A DNA stretch of 64,000 nucleotides from Actinomucor elegans. Its lineage: Eukaryota; Mucoromycota; Mucoromycetes; Mucorales; Mucoraceae. Shown here one piece after another: positions 35,684 to 48,428 of this stretch. The stretch spans positions 1,798,001 to 1,862,000 of the forward strand of contig JAMSLZ010000005.1 in assembly GCA_026027325.1 (NCBI GenBank), given 5' to 3'. How positions within the stretch are numbered: the stretch's first letter is position 1; every line of letters begins with the position of its first letter. The notes beneath the pieces were generated by a model. That model was not told the DNA's origin. It searched no databases and saw nothing but the letters and a program-made list of their open reading frames with translations. The position numbers and the translations under genes were made by a program.

Positions 35684-37050
35684 TCTTATTGTAAATAATT
35701 ATATATTATATATATAAATAAATATAAACTAAATCAAAAAGAGCATTATTATGCCAAAGGAGGAGGAGGAAAATTTACAAAGTAAAATATACGGGAGTTT
35801 GAGGAGTAAGTGTTATTTACTGATTGACAGGTGTGCAAGTGGGATATTGTTACACTGAATTGGCTCAACTTGTCACTTTTTAGGGCATACAGGTCAACGG
35901 TTTCAAATCATTGGGAACCCTTTTTTAAAACGAATCGCAAATACACACCAAGTAAGCATGGTATATTGGTCACTATGCATTCAAGCCTCTCTCTTTCTTT
36001 CATATTGAGCCTAGTACATGTATCCAAGTGAACATGAGCGCATTAATAAATAGTACGCTTTATTTTTATACTTTTGCCTGAAAATAAATGACCTTCGCGT
36101 TTTCGTTGGTGGTTTATGGACGCGACGAGGTGATCTTCAAATGTAACCATGATGCCACTTTAAGTCGGCTCTTTAAATAGCTAAATCGCATTGTATACCA
36201 CTTTTCAACACATGTCTGCGCTAAAATAGGGCACTTTTGTTGGTTCATTTCATCAAACGTGCACCTTATATCGTGATTCCCGAGAAGGATGTGCTTATCT
36301 CGGTTAGCTATAAAATAAAACGCCCTTTTTTGTTTGGCGCTTTTGACTCTGGCGATCATGAATCTCAGCTCCAATCTCCGAAAGAGCGATCTGAAACTAT
36401 ATCGCATCCTAGAGTTCATAATGAATCAAGTAGACCGATGGATACAAAAAAAAAAGTGCATTTCATTTTACTAACATCTCGGAGTTAATATATATATATC
36501 GGTTAGTTCAGGATCTAGTCAGGATTTTACTATTCCGGAGAGGAAATCATGCTCAATTGCCGTCATCCAATCAAACGAGCGCCCGTATTTCAATGTTCTG
36601 TGCAAATCAAAGTAGTGTAACATGCACAAGTTGTTTACAAAGTGAGAATGGATCGCATATATCACAAGTTGGTTTTTGTAGATCAAGGCGATACAAGTTG
36701 GCTTATAGGCCTATGTCCAAGCACCAAGTAGATCAATTATCTGAACAATGGAATTGACAAATAGCAATCAATATGATTTCAGGTCTGTCTGAAATCCAAC
36801 TTTGATTGAGTCCAAAAGAACCTAGCGAATTATCTCAAAAGTATGAGTGAACACAGGCTTCTTTTGTTAGACTTGCTCCTTGCAAAAGTGCACTAATAAG
36901 GGAAATCACTAAATATAAAAATAATATAATGTTTGACTTTTTTAATCTCTTTTCTTTCTTCTCTTTTTTTTTCGTTCTAAAGCTTTTCTTTTTAACCATC
37001 ACAAGTGCTTCGAATTGAACGCGTTTCAGGGTTTGCATGTTAACGATATC
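35684..37050. other. intergenic, promoter side of the RasGEF gene
   Basis: There is no repeat copy and no supportable gene. A 101-codon minus-strand frame (36114-36419) is open but has no recognisable domain. A pyrimidine-rich tract (about 36944-36995) close to the RasGEF start is typical of a fungal core promoter. An ACGCGT lies at 37019-37024. Confidence 0.4.
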
Positions 37051-37054
37051 ATGA
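37037..37054 (+). promoter_or_regulatory. five-codon uORF overlapping the RasGEF start
   Basis: ATG TTA ACG ATA TCA TGA (37037-37054) ends in ATGA overlap with the main ATG at 37051. This is a termination-reinitiation geometry if the transcript starts upstream of 37037. Confidence 0.35.
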
Positions 37055-40000
37055 CGTCTCCTCAGTCTCATTCGTTATCACCGCCATCTTCTCCATTATC
37101 ACCAACACCTTCAACAATGAATTCGCATTTTGTTCAGGCACTGCACGATTATCTGCCTTCTTCAGTTTGCACCGATGAATCTGTTTCGTGTCTATTCTTT
37201 AAAAAAGGTTCCATTATCGAGGTTTTCAATAGAGACGATTCTGGCTGGTGGGATGGACAATGCGGTGAGGTTAGAGGCTGGTTTCCTAGTAATTACGTCG
37301 GTAGAATTGGTGACCTAAAACGACAGAGCGCTGACTTTGAAGATGATAGTTCCAACAATGAGCTAGAGATATGGCATCAAAAAATGAAAACTTATAATAG
37401 CAATACTTCAACTGTGTCACTTGAAGATTATAGTACAAAGGTAACGTCAAAAAACGTTTTTTTTTTTAATAAACTCTATTTTATATTATTATATTATATA
37501 CTAAAATCCGATAGGTCTCTGTAATACAATCTCGGGTAGAAATGGCTAGAGCATTGTTAAGAGAAGATAGACGAAAATCAGGCACAGCTTTTCATTCTAC
37601 AAATGAATTACATATACTCATAGGCGACGTAACCCATAGAGTCGCTGAATTGGTTGAAGCCTGCCTTTCCACTCATTCAGATATCCAATTCCACGTGTGC
37701 CAAGTCGTTTCCTCGGTCAGATCGGTTCTTACAGAAGCAAACATTGTAAATAAAGAAAGCACGCTTCTAAGAATGTACCCCGAGTTGGCAAGGCAGCGCA
37801 AGGTCGTGCTAAGTGCACTTAGTCGACTTGTCCTAAAAGGCAAAGAACTACAGCAGTCTAACCCAGTTGAAGAAGCAGAACAAGACGAAGTCTCGTTCTC
37901 TGCTGATCATCTATTAAATGAAATGGACATGTTTGAAAAGTTACTCTTGGTGATTCCTCGTCAATCCACCTCTGCTTCCACTGAAAGCACTGTAGATACA
38001 ACTAGACACTCTTCCTTGTTCCAATTTGATACACCTCGATCTTCTGTATCGTCCCTGGGCCATTCATCCATCATGTCAACGAGCTCTACAAATTTGCGCC
38101 AATTCATGACAGAGGCACGCCATTCAAATAATAGCAGTGCTTCTCTGATATCTAAAGCCGTACCTATATCAGATAAAGAACATATCTTGCAAAACATCTT
38201 GGATCATCAAGCTTCGATTGATGAACTGATGGGCGGCCTTGTGATTACTTTAGAACGTTACCTTGCCAATCGACATCGAGCTACAGAAATGCTAGAAACA
38301 ACTCGAAAAGCTGTAGAAGCTGTACGCACCTTTTTGGCAGTAGTTGAACATGTCTGTTCAAATCTGGGCGATTTAGATTACAATCGACGCCTATCCATGA
38401 TACCAGAGGATCCTTGTTTAGTGTCGCTGGTGATTACAAAGGAATCTGTATATAGTGCTATCACCAACTTGGTCACTGCTGTGCGAGCTTTGACTGGACC
38501 TCAACAAAACGAATCTTTGGATAGTGAGCACGACGTTGCAAAAGATGATCTTGACCATCTTAATGTATGTTGTGAAGATGTAGTGCGAACAACCAATGAA
38601 TGTGCCGCTTGTGTGCGTGCTTGTTTAGAAACAGAGGCAGAAGAAGAAGAAAAAAGTCAGGTTATGCATATGCGCAATATGCAGGAAAGTAACCATAAAC
38701 CAGAAATATCGGCAGATACCAACAACAGCAGTGGCAGCATTCGTCGATCAGATACGTTGAGTATGCTTGGACGCAAGGTCACTACGCTGCATGCTATTCA
38801 ACAATATAAAGAAGATCAGCAAAGAGAAGTAAGCTTATGCGACAAAGTAGAATCTCCTTGCGAAAAAGAAATAGAAGCATTAGCTGTACAGGAAGCGCCT
38901 AAACCCATTGAGATAAATACAGAAGAGCCAATGGATGAAGGTATGCAAGCTGCAGATTTGAGAGCCTCTGTCCAATCACCAACACCACCATCGCCTTCTA
39001 CATTGACTGCTGAAACTTGCAACAATGAAACGATAGAAAATCAACCACCAGCCGAAACAGCTCGTCCTGTAGTAGAAACGATCTTGTCTAGACGTCTCTT
39101 AACAAGGGCGCGTTCTTCTTCGGTCAATAACTTTCAAATGCAACCCTTGTTGCCTAAAAGCCATCTCAATCTGAAACCATCTGTATCTGCAGCATTTCCT
39201 TTACCTCCTAATAACAGCACACCAGTACCTCGAGATAATATGAAATCAACCCCTAAAGAAGTGCAAACATTAAAGTCCAGACGTTCTCGGGGACTAAGTG
39301 TTACTTCCTTACGACCATCTCTTAGTAAATCCAAATCTGAACGTATCAGCAACTCACCATCTACCGAAAGTCTTCATGAGCCTGCTACTACACGGCTCCA
39401 AAAACTACCTTCTTGGATGTCATTGGGCCATGGATCAGACAATACATCACGTTCTAGTATTGAAAACATAGTCCCAACAAGTTCAATGTCCCTCCAAATC
39501 CCCAAGGTGAGTTAGTAATATTATTGAAAAAGATCTGCTGATTTTTAAATGCGGTATGTATGACAATTAGAAGGAACCTGAATACGAATTTATGAAACAA
39601 TACGTGTTTACCGAGGAGGAGATGATATTCAACAGCGAGGGTGAGGTAACTGGCGCTACTATCGAAGCGCTAGTACGGAAGCTGACTCTACACGAGAAAT
39701 CACCAGGTAATAAACATATGAATTAAGGCTAAACTAAGCGAATACTGAACGTGTTTTATTTCGTTATAGACCTCATCTTTACTCGTGCCTTTTTCTATAA
39801 CTTTCGATTGTTCACGAATCCTGCCGATTTTGTTCAACTGTTGATAGATCGATTCGCTCTTCAACCGCCTACAGAGCCTGCACCGCTCACAGATGATGAG
39901 CTTGTATTATGGACGAACCGCGTACTAATTCCTATTCGTCTTCGAGTTTACAATGTCATAAAAACCTGGCTGGAGATGCACTTTAGTTATGAACAAGACG

Positions 40001-41247
40001 CTTATGTTGAAAAAGCCCTTTTGAAGTTTGCATCCAATGAAATGATTCAAGCAATGCCTGGCCCTGCCAAACGAATGGTTGAACTCATTAAAAGAACCGT
40101 AAGTGTGGATTATTATCAAACAATTAAAAACTCTTCCAGTAATTAATAATTGTTGCATCCTAGTTTGCCTCTAAGGGATCAGGCTGCGCTGGCCGTAAGC
40201 ACAACTATAAAGAAGCACGTATTATTATGCAGAAATCAACCTCTTCTAGAATACAATCATCCACAGACAGCCATGGAAGTTATCTTTTTTCCAACTTGAC
40301 TTTATTTGATGATCATAGCCATTCCGATTCTTCAGAAAAGTATCCTCCATCTATCCTTGGCAAATCCATCAAGAACACATTAAGGAAGGCTTTGAGTCAA
40401 ACCAGCCTTGCTAGTATTCATGTCAACGATATTGATCCTGTTGAACTTGCGCGTCAATTAACATTGATGGAAAATAATCTATTTTGTCGTATCCGTCCTA
40501 ACGAAATGATTGGTCAAGAGTTCAAAAAGAAATTAGGCACAAGTCAAGCCATCCATGTCAAAGCAATGATCCAACGCAGTACACAGATCACAAGCTGGGT
40601 CTCTGCTACTATCCTACATGAAACGGACACAAAAAAGCGCGCTCACGTTTTAAAATATTGGATCAAAGTAGCTGATGTAAGTAATATAGCTAATTTTTTT
40701 TTATACTTTTTTGCTTCAACGTATTGACTATGTGTGATCCCCCACCCTATAGGCATGTCTACAATTAAACAATTACAACACACCCATGGCGATTCGTTCT
40801 GCATTGGACTCTACAAGCATTGCAAGACTACGTAAAACTTGGGATTACGTATCTGGTAAATACAGAGCTTTGTGGGAGCCTATTTACCGAGCAACAGATT
40901 CACAAAGAAACTTTGCTGAATACCGACAACGCTTGAAAGCAACCGTAGCGCCCTGTCTTCCTTTCCTTGGCGTCTATTTGACAGATATGACATTTATTGA
41001 CGATGGCAATGCAGATCGTCGTCTGTCACCTGGCGGAAAACCACTGATAAATTTTGATAAATACGTGAAAATCACTCGCATCCTCAACGAAATCGATCAG
41101 TTCCAAATCTCTTACAGGTTGTTGGAAGTAGAAGAAATCCAAAAGTATTTGAAAACAACGCTTGAAACTGTGGAGCAAGACGATCAAGTGTTTTATGCCA
41201 TGAGTCTAAAGCGAGAACCTAAAGATGAAGATCCTACCGACAAGTAA
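37051..41247 (+). CDS. SH3-domain Ras guanine-nucleotide exchange factor (Cdc25-like)
   Basis: Six exons (37051-37440, 37515-39506, 39571-39706, 39770-40098, 40164-40676, 40753-41247) give about 1284 residues. A Ser/Pro-rich leader precedes an SH3 domain at about residues 28-90 (ALHDYLPSS, SGWWDGQCGEVRGWFPSNYV). A long middle region of about 600 residues has a helical part (IDELMGGLVITLERYLANRH) and a Ser-rich disordered part. The RasGEF-N domain starts in exon 3 (EVTGATIEALVRKLTLHEKS, LIFTRAFFYNFRLFTNPADF). The catalytic RasGEF domain fills exons 5-6 (DPVELARQLTLMENNLFCRI, CLQLNNYNTPMAIRSALDST, FLGVYLTDMTFIDDGN). SH3 plus RasGEF is the Cdc25/Sdc25 layout. It should load GTP on Ras at the plasma membrane and feed the cAMP-PKA growth pathway. 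The start could instead be the ATG at 37117, just before the SH3. Confidence 0.92.
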
Positions 41248-41760
41248 TTTATTCTACCTCTTATACATTTTATTTCCCCCCCCCCTTTTTTTTGTACAGT
41301 TTTTTTTTTCTCTCTCCCTCCATAATATTTAGTAAGCACTCTTTTTCTTTGAATTTTATAATTGTATCTAAAACATAACTAATAAAAAAAAGCCGAGTCT
41401 GTGGACTGGTTTTGTTCTAAAATGTAATACACTAAAATCAGTTATAAGCAAATTGGAAAATAACGATATTCCATATAATAATATAACAATTAAGTTATCA
41501 GTATTATCATTTCGAAATTCTACTATATTGGTTAAATAATAGCATCCATCGTTTGCACTTCAATGCATAGTATAATAATAAAACACTTGTTGCATAGTAA
41601 ACTCGAGGAATAGGATATGTTCTTGAAGGTAAAGAAACTGTTTTGTTTATAATAATGAAGATTAAACATTAGAAAATTTCAACGTTTTATCGAATAAAAC
41701 AAAAGGACAAACAGTAAACTTTTGGATCTTTCTAAATACCGTAGGTCATATTAAATATAG

Positions 41761-41810
41761 GGTACTCTTCTGATGCAACATTGGATTTGGATCGGCCGAG
41801 AGATCTATTG
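41761..41810 (+). repeat. dispersed repeat, copy 7
   Basis: GGTACTCTTCTGATGCAACA then TTGGATTTGGATCGGCCG and AGAGATCTATTG. This is close to the deduced consensus. Confidence 0.6.
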
Positions 41811-41907
41811 TTAAATAAGTGCATTTGACCAATTGTTTCAGAAATGATGTAAACATGACATTGAACAAAAATAACAAAATGATCTCTATGGATCTTTTAT
41901 TACACCA

Positions 41908-41982
41908 GATGCAAGAACTCATTCTGAGCATGGAGTATTCGTTTAATGTAACTTTGGGCCAAGATCGGCCACAGGATCTATT
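41908..41982 (+). repeat. dispersed repeat, copy 8
   Basis: GATGCAAGAACTCATTCTGA and GCATGGAGTATTC, then TTAATGTAACTTTGGGCC and AAGATCGGCCACAGGATCTA. Both halves are present. It lies 98 bp from copy 7 in the same orientation. Confidence 0.6.
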
Positions 41983-43442
41983 GTTTATACTGGTACATTC
42001 TAAGCTCGGATTTTCTAATGTTTTAAATTGAAGTTTGTACCCATTTTTTTTTTTTCAAATTACGATATTCAAAAAGAGTTGAATACAAATTAGAACCTTA
42101 ACTGATTAATTAAATTTGTAACAGCTTTAATTTTTCTTTCGAATATGTATGGGCTTTATAGCAAAGTTAGATAATAGAAAAATAAAAATGCAGTAGAAAA
42201 TTAAGAAATGAAATACTGTTAGGGCTGTCTAACGCTTGCCTGATTCAATTTAAACTTGTATAAATAAATGCATTATTATGGACTATTTTTGTTTTATATG
42301 TATTCCAAAATACAAGTCTCTATTCCATTTTGCTGATGTTGTAGAGGGCATTATGGGACCTATGATCCAATTGTTGAGGACTAATGATAAAATTGTGTCT
42401 CCCGAAATACCGCCCTGTACCGAAAAAAAAATCAAAATTGGGATGTGTAGGAAGGACAAGTTGGGGATTCAGGCTTTGGTACTTGACGGAACTCATAGAG
42501 AATTAAATGTTCTTTCGAATAACACAATTTTTGTAGGGCAATGAAAAGAAGGATATTGCTTTAGAGTAAAAAAAAAATGTTACACTTTTCGGAACGCCTA
42601 CATTGGCGTACGATTACATGAATATATTGGTTGAAAAAGGGCGTGATTTTAGTGCTATTAATTCCCAGAATAAAAGCTTTTTTTTTCTCAATTTTCTCAG
42701 GGCCAGTAACAATGTTTAAACTGAGTATCAAGCGTAATATTTGCAATGTTCTTTGGAGCATTTTTTTGATATCTACAAAAAAAAAAAAAAAAAAGCCAAG
42801 TTAAAATATCCCAGATTGCACTAAATCGAGAACAATTGACTGTATTGCCATTGGTTATAAGCTGTTACACAAACCAGTTCAAAAAGGCCAGAAGAAAAAA
42901 TTTTTCGGATCAAAATTTCTGTGCAAGTTTAATGCTATATACCAAAGCTATTAATAAAAAACGATCATGCAGCTGCAATCTTCTTTCTCACAATACAGTT
43001 CTATCAGTATAACTAATGAAAAAGACTCCGCTTGTTTTAAATGAAAATGAATCGAGAAAAAAAAGATTATTACTTTGGTCTTTCGTTTGTGTCGCGTTAA
43101 ATCGGATGACAGCCAATGAACAACTAGTCTCTTGGACCTTTTTTGTGAGACACGAAAAAAAAAGCCAGTATATAGAATTCAATAGAACAGTAAACAAAAC
43201 GTGGTTCAGATATACTTTAGTAAATGAAAATTAATCTAATAAGATTCTAAATGCTCCTTGATAAGCTACCAATATCAAGAATCGATGAACAGAGAGCTTG
43301 TAGAAGCTACCAGTACGTTCTAATAAGCCACTAAAGTTGTTTTCGAGGTTTTCTCGACTAGTGAAAGACCCAATCAAGTTACACTGTTGTGACCATCTTT
43401 GAGGTGGCTTTGAGAACTGCGGCAGTGAAAAAATTTTTCGTG

Positions 43443-43579
43443 GTATATTTAAAACTAACTTCCGTGAAAAACTTTTTGGTTTTTTCTTTCTTTCGTCAAT
43501 ATTCTAGTTTAACAAGTACGTATCAACTTTTATCATGTTTTCATAAAGATCTTGTTTACTGATGTTTGTTTGTTTGTAG
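43443..43579 (+). promoter_or_regulatory. TEF1 core promoter and 5'UTR intron
   Basis: A TATA-like GTATATTTAAAA at about 43443-43454 is followed by a pyrimidine-rich tract. A likely intron in the 5' leader then runs from a GTACGT donor (43516) to a TTTGTAG acceptor (43579), two bases before the ATG. Leader introns are common in highly expressed EF-1alpha genes. Confidence 0.6.
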
Positions 43580-43581
43580 CA

Positions 43582-45226
43582 ATGGGTAAAGAGAAGACTC
43601 ACGTTAACGTCGTCGTCATCGGTCACGTCGATTCCGTAAGTTTTTTTTTTTCTAAAATTTTTTTAATTTTTTTTTTCAAGACGCGTTTTTACTGATACAT
43701 TACATTTCAATAGGGTAAATCTACTACTACTGGTCACTTGATTTACAAGTGTGGTGGTATTGATAAGCGTACCATCGAAAAGTTCGAGAAGGAAGCTGCC
43801 GAACTCGGTAAGGGTTCTTTCAAGTACGCTTGGGTTCTTGATAAGCTCAAGGCCGAACGTGAGCGTGGTATCACTATCGATATTGCTCTCTGGAAGTTCG
43901 AGACCCCCAAGTACAACGTCACCGTTATTGATGCTCCCGGCCATCGTGATTTCATCAAGAACATGATTACTGGTACTTCTCAAGCCGATTGTGCTATTCT
44001 TATCATTGCTGGTGGTACTGGTGAATTCGAAGCTGGTATTTCCAAGGATGGTCAAACCCGTGAACACGCTCTTCTTGCCTTCACCTTGGGTGTCCGTCAA
44101 TTGATTGTTGCTATCAACAAGATGGATACCACCAAGTGGTCCGAAGCTCGTTACACCGAAATCGTCAAGGAAGTCTCTTCTTTCATCAAGAAGATTGGTT
44201 TCAACCCCAAGTCTGTTCCTTTCGTCCCCATCTCTGGCTGGCACGGTGATAACATGTTGGAAGAGTCCAAGAACATGCCCTGGTTCAAGGGATGGAACAA
44301 GGAAACCAAGGCTGGTTCCTCCACCGGTAAGACTCTCCTCCAAGCTATTGATGCTATTGAGCCTCCTACCCGTCCTTCCGACAAGCCTCTCCGTCTTCCC
44401 CTCCAAGATGTCTACAAGATTGGTGGTATTGGTACGGTCCCTGTTGGTCGTGTCGAAACCGGTACTATCAAGGCTGGTATGGTTGTCAACTTCGCTCCCG
44501 CTGCTGTCACCACTGAAGTCAAGTCCGTCGAAATGCACCACGAAACCCTCACTGAAGGTCTCCCCGGTGACAACGTCGGTTTCAACGTCAAGAACGTCTC
44601 CGTCAAGGATATCCGTCGTGGTAACGTCTGTTCCGACTCCAAGAACGATCCCGCTAAGGAATCTGCTTCTTTCACCGCTCAAGTTATTATCTTGAACCAC
44701 CCCGGTCAAATCTCTGCTGGTTACGCACCAGTCCTCGATTGTCACACCGCTCACATCGCCTGTAAGTTCGCTGAACTCATTGAGAAGATTGATCGTCGTT
44801 CCGGTAAGTTTTATCGTTCTTAATTTATGTAATCACTTTTATCAAAGAGGTTGTGTTGGGGGAAAATTGGTTTTGTTAGTTGAGAAGCATTGCTTTTCAT
44901 GCAAATACTTTTTTTTTCAGCTTCTACTTTTTGAAGAAAGTGGTTTATTCTTTGTTTGTGAATCTATTTAACTCATTCTTTTTATGTTTACAGGTAAGAA
45001 GATGGAAGATGCTCCCAAGTTCGTCAAGTCTGGTGACTCTGCTATCGTCAAGATGATTCCTTCCAAGCCCATGTGTGTTGAAGCTTATACTGACTACCCT
45101 CCTCTTGGTCGTTTCGCTGTCCGTGATATGCGTCAAACCGTCGCTGTCGGTGTCATCAAGGCCGTCGAGAAGGTTGACAAGGCTGGTAAGGTCACCAAGG
45201 CCGCTGCCAAGGCCTCCAAGAAATAA
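43582..45226 (+). CDS. TEF1: translation elongation factor 1-alpha
   Basis: Three coding exons (43582-43635, 43714-44803, 44994-45226) give 458 residues, standard for Mucoromycota EF-1alpha. GTPase motifs: G1 [14 protein letters not shown], split exactly by intron 1 after DS; G3 DAPGHRD; G4 NKMD; G5 around SGWHGDNM. The C-terminus ends in a Lys-rich tail (KAAAKASKK). The protein delivers aminoacyl-tRNA to the ribosome as a GTP complex. Codon choice is strongly biased to C-ending and GGT/CGT codons, unlike all neighbours, which fits very high expression. The second intron is 190 nt and lies before the last 77 residues ([10 protein letters not shown]). Genomes of this group often carry several TEF1 copies; this one is intact. 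Confidence 0.97.
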
Positions 45227-45591
45227 ATTACTTCATTGTAGTTCTGTTTCTTAGTCGCTTTTTTTACATATACTGTATAAAGAAAAGCCCTTTGCTTTAG
45301 AAAGGTGCTTTTGGATTTAAATAAAAAAATAAATTAAAAATCCTCTTCAAAAAAATCAATAATCATACTACTCGTCTCTGTTTTTTTCTTTCTTTTGCTT
45401 TTTAACTTTGCTTTTCCTTTTTCTGGAGTGTTTCTAATTTTTTTTTATTATTATTGCCGCCGGCCTTTATGCGCTTTTTTTTGACACTCTTTAAAATATG
45501 GTGGTGGCTTATTATTATTATTTGGTTTATATGCTTCCTCATGCATTTGTTTGTCTCTTTTAGTGTCTCTACAGTTGAATAAGGTTGTATT

Positions 45592-45656
45592 AGATGCAGC
45601 AACTCACTCTGAGCTTGGTGTACTCGCGCAATGTGATTTTCAACCAAGATCTGTGG
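45592..45656 (+). repeat. dispersed repeat, copy 9
   Basis: GATGCAGCAACTCACTCTGA, GCTTGGTGTACTCG, then CAATGTGATTTTCAACCAAG and ATCTGTGG. The first half is among the best preserved. Confidence 0.55.
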
Positions 45657-45859
45657 AAATGTTCGAAATTGACCACCCATGACTAAATGTATTTTATATG
45701 CATTTTGTTTACTTTAACACAGTGTACTAATATGTAGCATTGAACCGATGTCTATTGACGAGGCTATAGGTCTTTACATATAATAACGAGCGAGTATAAT
45801 ATATTGGTTGTATTAAAGTTAAATATTCTGTCCATGTAATAGAATCAATGATTCATTTC

Positions 45860-45919
45860 AATCATGGACTAATCATTTGATCCGATGCAACATTAAACTT
45901 GGTTTGGTCTAGAGATTTG
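45860..45919 (+). repeat. dispersed repeat, copy 10
   Basis: AATCATGGACTAATCATTTG, then GATCCGATGCAACATTAAAC and TTGGTTTGGTCTAGAGATTT. Confidence 0.5.
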
Positions 45920-46273
45920 ATTTATTTAGACTATTATCTAGGGATCTATTACTAAAGCTGAAACTGCCAATCATTTAATATACTTTTTGTTGCTTGTAGT
46001 AACCTACTGATCTATTTACCGTCCTTACAATTCTCTTTATTATATATAATGCACATAAGCGCTTATTACTCAAAAAAAAAGTAGGTCTTAATTTAGCTAT
46101 AAAAGATCACTTTATATGAACGAATAAAAAGTAGCGACAATGGATTCATAATATGATGGTTTTTTGTGCATTGAAAATTGAAAAAAAAACAAAGAAATGT
46201 ATATAGCTAATTAGAGAAATTATTTTAACATATGCTAAAACTATAATCAGGTTTGCAAGCTGTAATTTATTGA

Positions 46274-48428
46274 TTACGGTGTAATTAGAATACGAAGTGT
46301 ATTGGTATTGCCCAATCCTCCTCTCCATCCTTGGACGGCTATTACAGCTTCGTTTCGGCCAACCAAACTAGAACATAATAAAAATAAATTGGTTACTAAC
46401 TCTTTCTCTCTCTCTCGCATTGCAGATATATATAGTTTATGCTTACCCATATTTGACGCCTTGTTCCATACCTATCGAAAAAAAAAAGTTAGTTTTTATT
46501 TTATTTTTCCATTATTGTACATACCCCATCTGATTCTCACATCTACATCATCTTGCCAAGGTGCCAGATCCAATGGACTCAAATAGTCGATACTATGAGA
46601 TGCGCTCAATCGACTTGCTTCTTTGGACGATGCAGTAGCATAAAGGAAAGGAAAACAGGCTCGATAAAGATGAACTTGACGTGCAGTTTGTGGGTTACGT
46701 GTGACGACAATGATGGGCACACAAGGTCTGTATTTTGCGATCAAACGAGCTGATTCACCTGAGGTAGTTAACACAATGATAGCGCCAGCTCTTTGTTCTT
46801 GGGCAGCATTGACAGCAGCGCAAGCGACTGTCTCAGTAGTAGGTGTAGGTAACGGAGTCAGTGAACGAAGCTCGTTGAACAGGATAGGATAACAAATAGA
46901 AGCTTCTGCTAACAAACAGGTTTGATGCATCGTAAGCACGGCTTCAATAGGGTAGATACCTTTAGCCGTTTCACCAGAAAGCATGACGCAGTCGGCGCCG
47001 TCTAGGACAGCGTTAGCAACATCAGAAACTTCGGCACGAGTGGGCCGAGGATTGTACTAAGATATGTTTGGGTTAAACTGGGATAAGTGATCCATCTATC
47101 AAGTAACTTACAGTCATTGATTCAAGCATTTGGGTAGCACTAAGTAAATAAATAAAATAAAATAAAATAAAAAAAGATCGGTTATAGGCTATTCTATTTG
47201 TTTTAGATAAATAAATACTTACCAGATGGAAGGTTTTCCCAAAAGGTTGCATTTAGCAATCATCATCTTTTGAGCAATAAATACGCGTTCCAGGGGGATT
47301 TCAATACCCATATCCTATGCAACAAAGAAAGATGAATAGGCAAATTTCATTCTATTGATTTGGTGCACTAACGCCACGCGCAATCATCACACCATCCGTC
47401 TGTTCAAGAATCTCATCAAAATTCTCAACACCTTGATGGTTTTCAATCTTGGAAATGATCTTTATACCCTTGCCTTCCTCCCCTAGAACCTCTCTAATAT
47501 CTTTGACATCTTGAGCACGACGAATAAACGAAGCAAAGATCATATCCACCTTGTTTTTTACACCAAATTTCAAGTCCTGTACATCCTTTTCTGAAAGCGC
47601 AGGCAAATCAACAGGTGTGCCAGGAAGGTTCATACCTTTATGCGAACACAGCTTGCCATTATTCATCGCAACTACGCGTACGCCATCTGTTAAAATACCA
47701 ATGACTTTGAGTGACAAAATGCCATCATCGACATAGATCATCTTGTTTGGTTGAATAACCTTGGGCAAGTTTTTGTAATCTATGTACATGATCTGGTCGT
47801 CGCATTGGTCTTTGTATTGGTCATCGGTGGTCAAGATGAACTCATGGCCTGCTTTAATAGGTATCTATCAATAAAGCGATCAGTGGATGATGATATCAGC
47901 ACTGCCGTCATAGTATGACTTACTTCGATATTATTTTTCATCACACCTGTTCTGATTTCAGGTCCTTTGGTATCAAGTGCTATAGCAGTAGGTCTACCAG
48001 GATACACTAATAAAAAAGAACTAGTAAGAATTCAACCTCATAGATAACTAAAAAAAAAGCCAATAGTTTACTTTTGGTGCTTATGCGCGTATTATCAATC
48101 ACTGTTTGATGGTACTACGATTTTAAAATAAAAGAGTCAATAATTTCCCGTTTGATTTGAAGGATAGTTCATACTTCATAAGTCCCATGCGAAAAGTTCA
48201 TACGGACTACGTTCAAGCCAGCGTTTCGAAGTTGAGTAATCATCTCTACAGAGTTTGTGCTTGGACCTAATGTACTATTTAGACGATGCTTTCTTTGACT
48301 CCTCTCGGTAACTTCTTACCAATGGTGCCGATAATGCTCGTCTTTCTACTGGCCTTGGATATATCGACATCCACGTCCATATTAGCTATCCATTGAAGTT
48401 CTGAAGTTGTTGGTGCGTTAAAGAGCAT
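46274..48428 (-). CDS. pyruvate kinase
   Basis: Ten exons (48428-48320, 48266-48175, 48114-48072, 48006-47924, 47864-47373, 47314-47223, 47139-47112, 47056-46525, 46471-46447, 46367-46274) encode 529 residues. Exons 7 and 9 are 28 and 25 nt. Signature blocks are [94 protein letters not shown] and [17 protein letters not shown]. Catalytic Lys (SKIENHQG) and metal-binding Glu/Asp (ARGDMG) are present. The enzyme makes pyruvate and ATP at the end of glycolysis. IENHQG, ARGDMG and AKGIYP differ slightly from the usual IENQQG, ARGDLG and AKGDYP. Codon choice is much less biased than in TEF1. Both facts suggest a secondary isozyme, which is inference. An out-of-frame ATG lies 7 nt before the start and overlaps it. 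Confidence 0.93.

Larger units (their letters stand above)
41248..43581. other. gene-poor gap, TEF1 promoter at its right end
   Basis: A C-run/T-run 3' flank (41275-41310) is followed by two repeat copies (41761-41810, 41908-41982). An 88-codon frame at 42278-42544 is preceded by GTATAAATAAATGC and reads ADVVEGIMGPMIQLLRTNDK; it may be a gene fragment but I cannot place it. The right end is the TEF1 promoter. Confidence 0.4.
45227..46273. other. convergent gap with dispersed repeats
   Basis: The 3' flanks of TEF1 and pyruvate kinase, with two repeat copies (45592-45656, 45860-45919). T-rich and A-rich tracts follow TEF1. I see no gene. Confidence 0.5.

Noticed and set aside
36114..36419. 101-codon minus-strand open frame in the chitin synthase-RasGEF gap
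   Set aside because: No domain or conserved pattern, and codon use is not clearly coding.
42278..42544. 88-codon open frame with a TATA-like sequence upstream
   Set aside because: No recognised domain, no supporting intron structure, and it sits in a repeat-bearing gap. I could not separate a gene fragment from chance.
44105..44695. 196-codon second plus-strand frame inside TEF1
   Set aside because: A Ser/Leu/Pro-rich shadow of the same biased codons.
43663..44754. Long minus-strand open frame (363 codons) across TEF1
   Set aside because: It is an antisense shadow caused by the extreme codon bias of TEF1; the composition is repetitive Thr/Ser/Asp/Gly with no domain.
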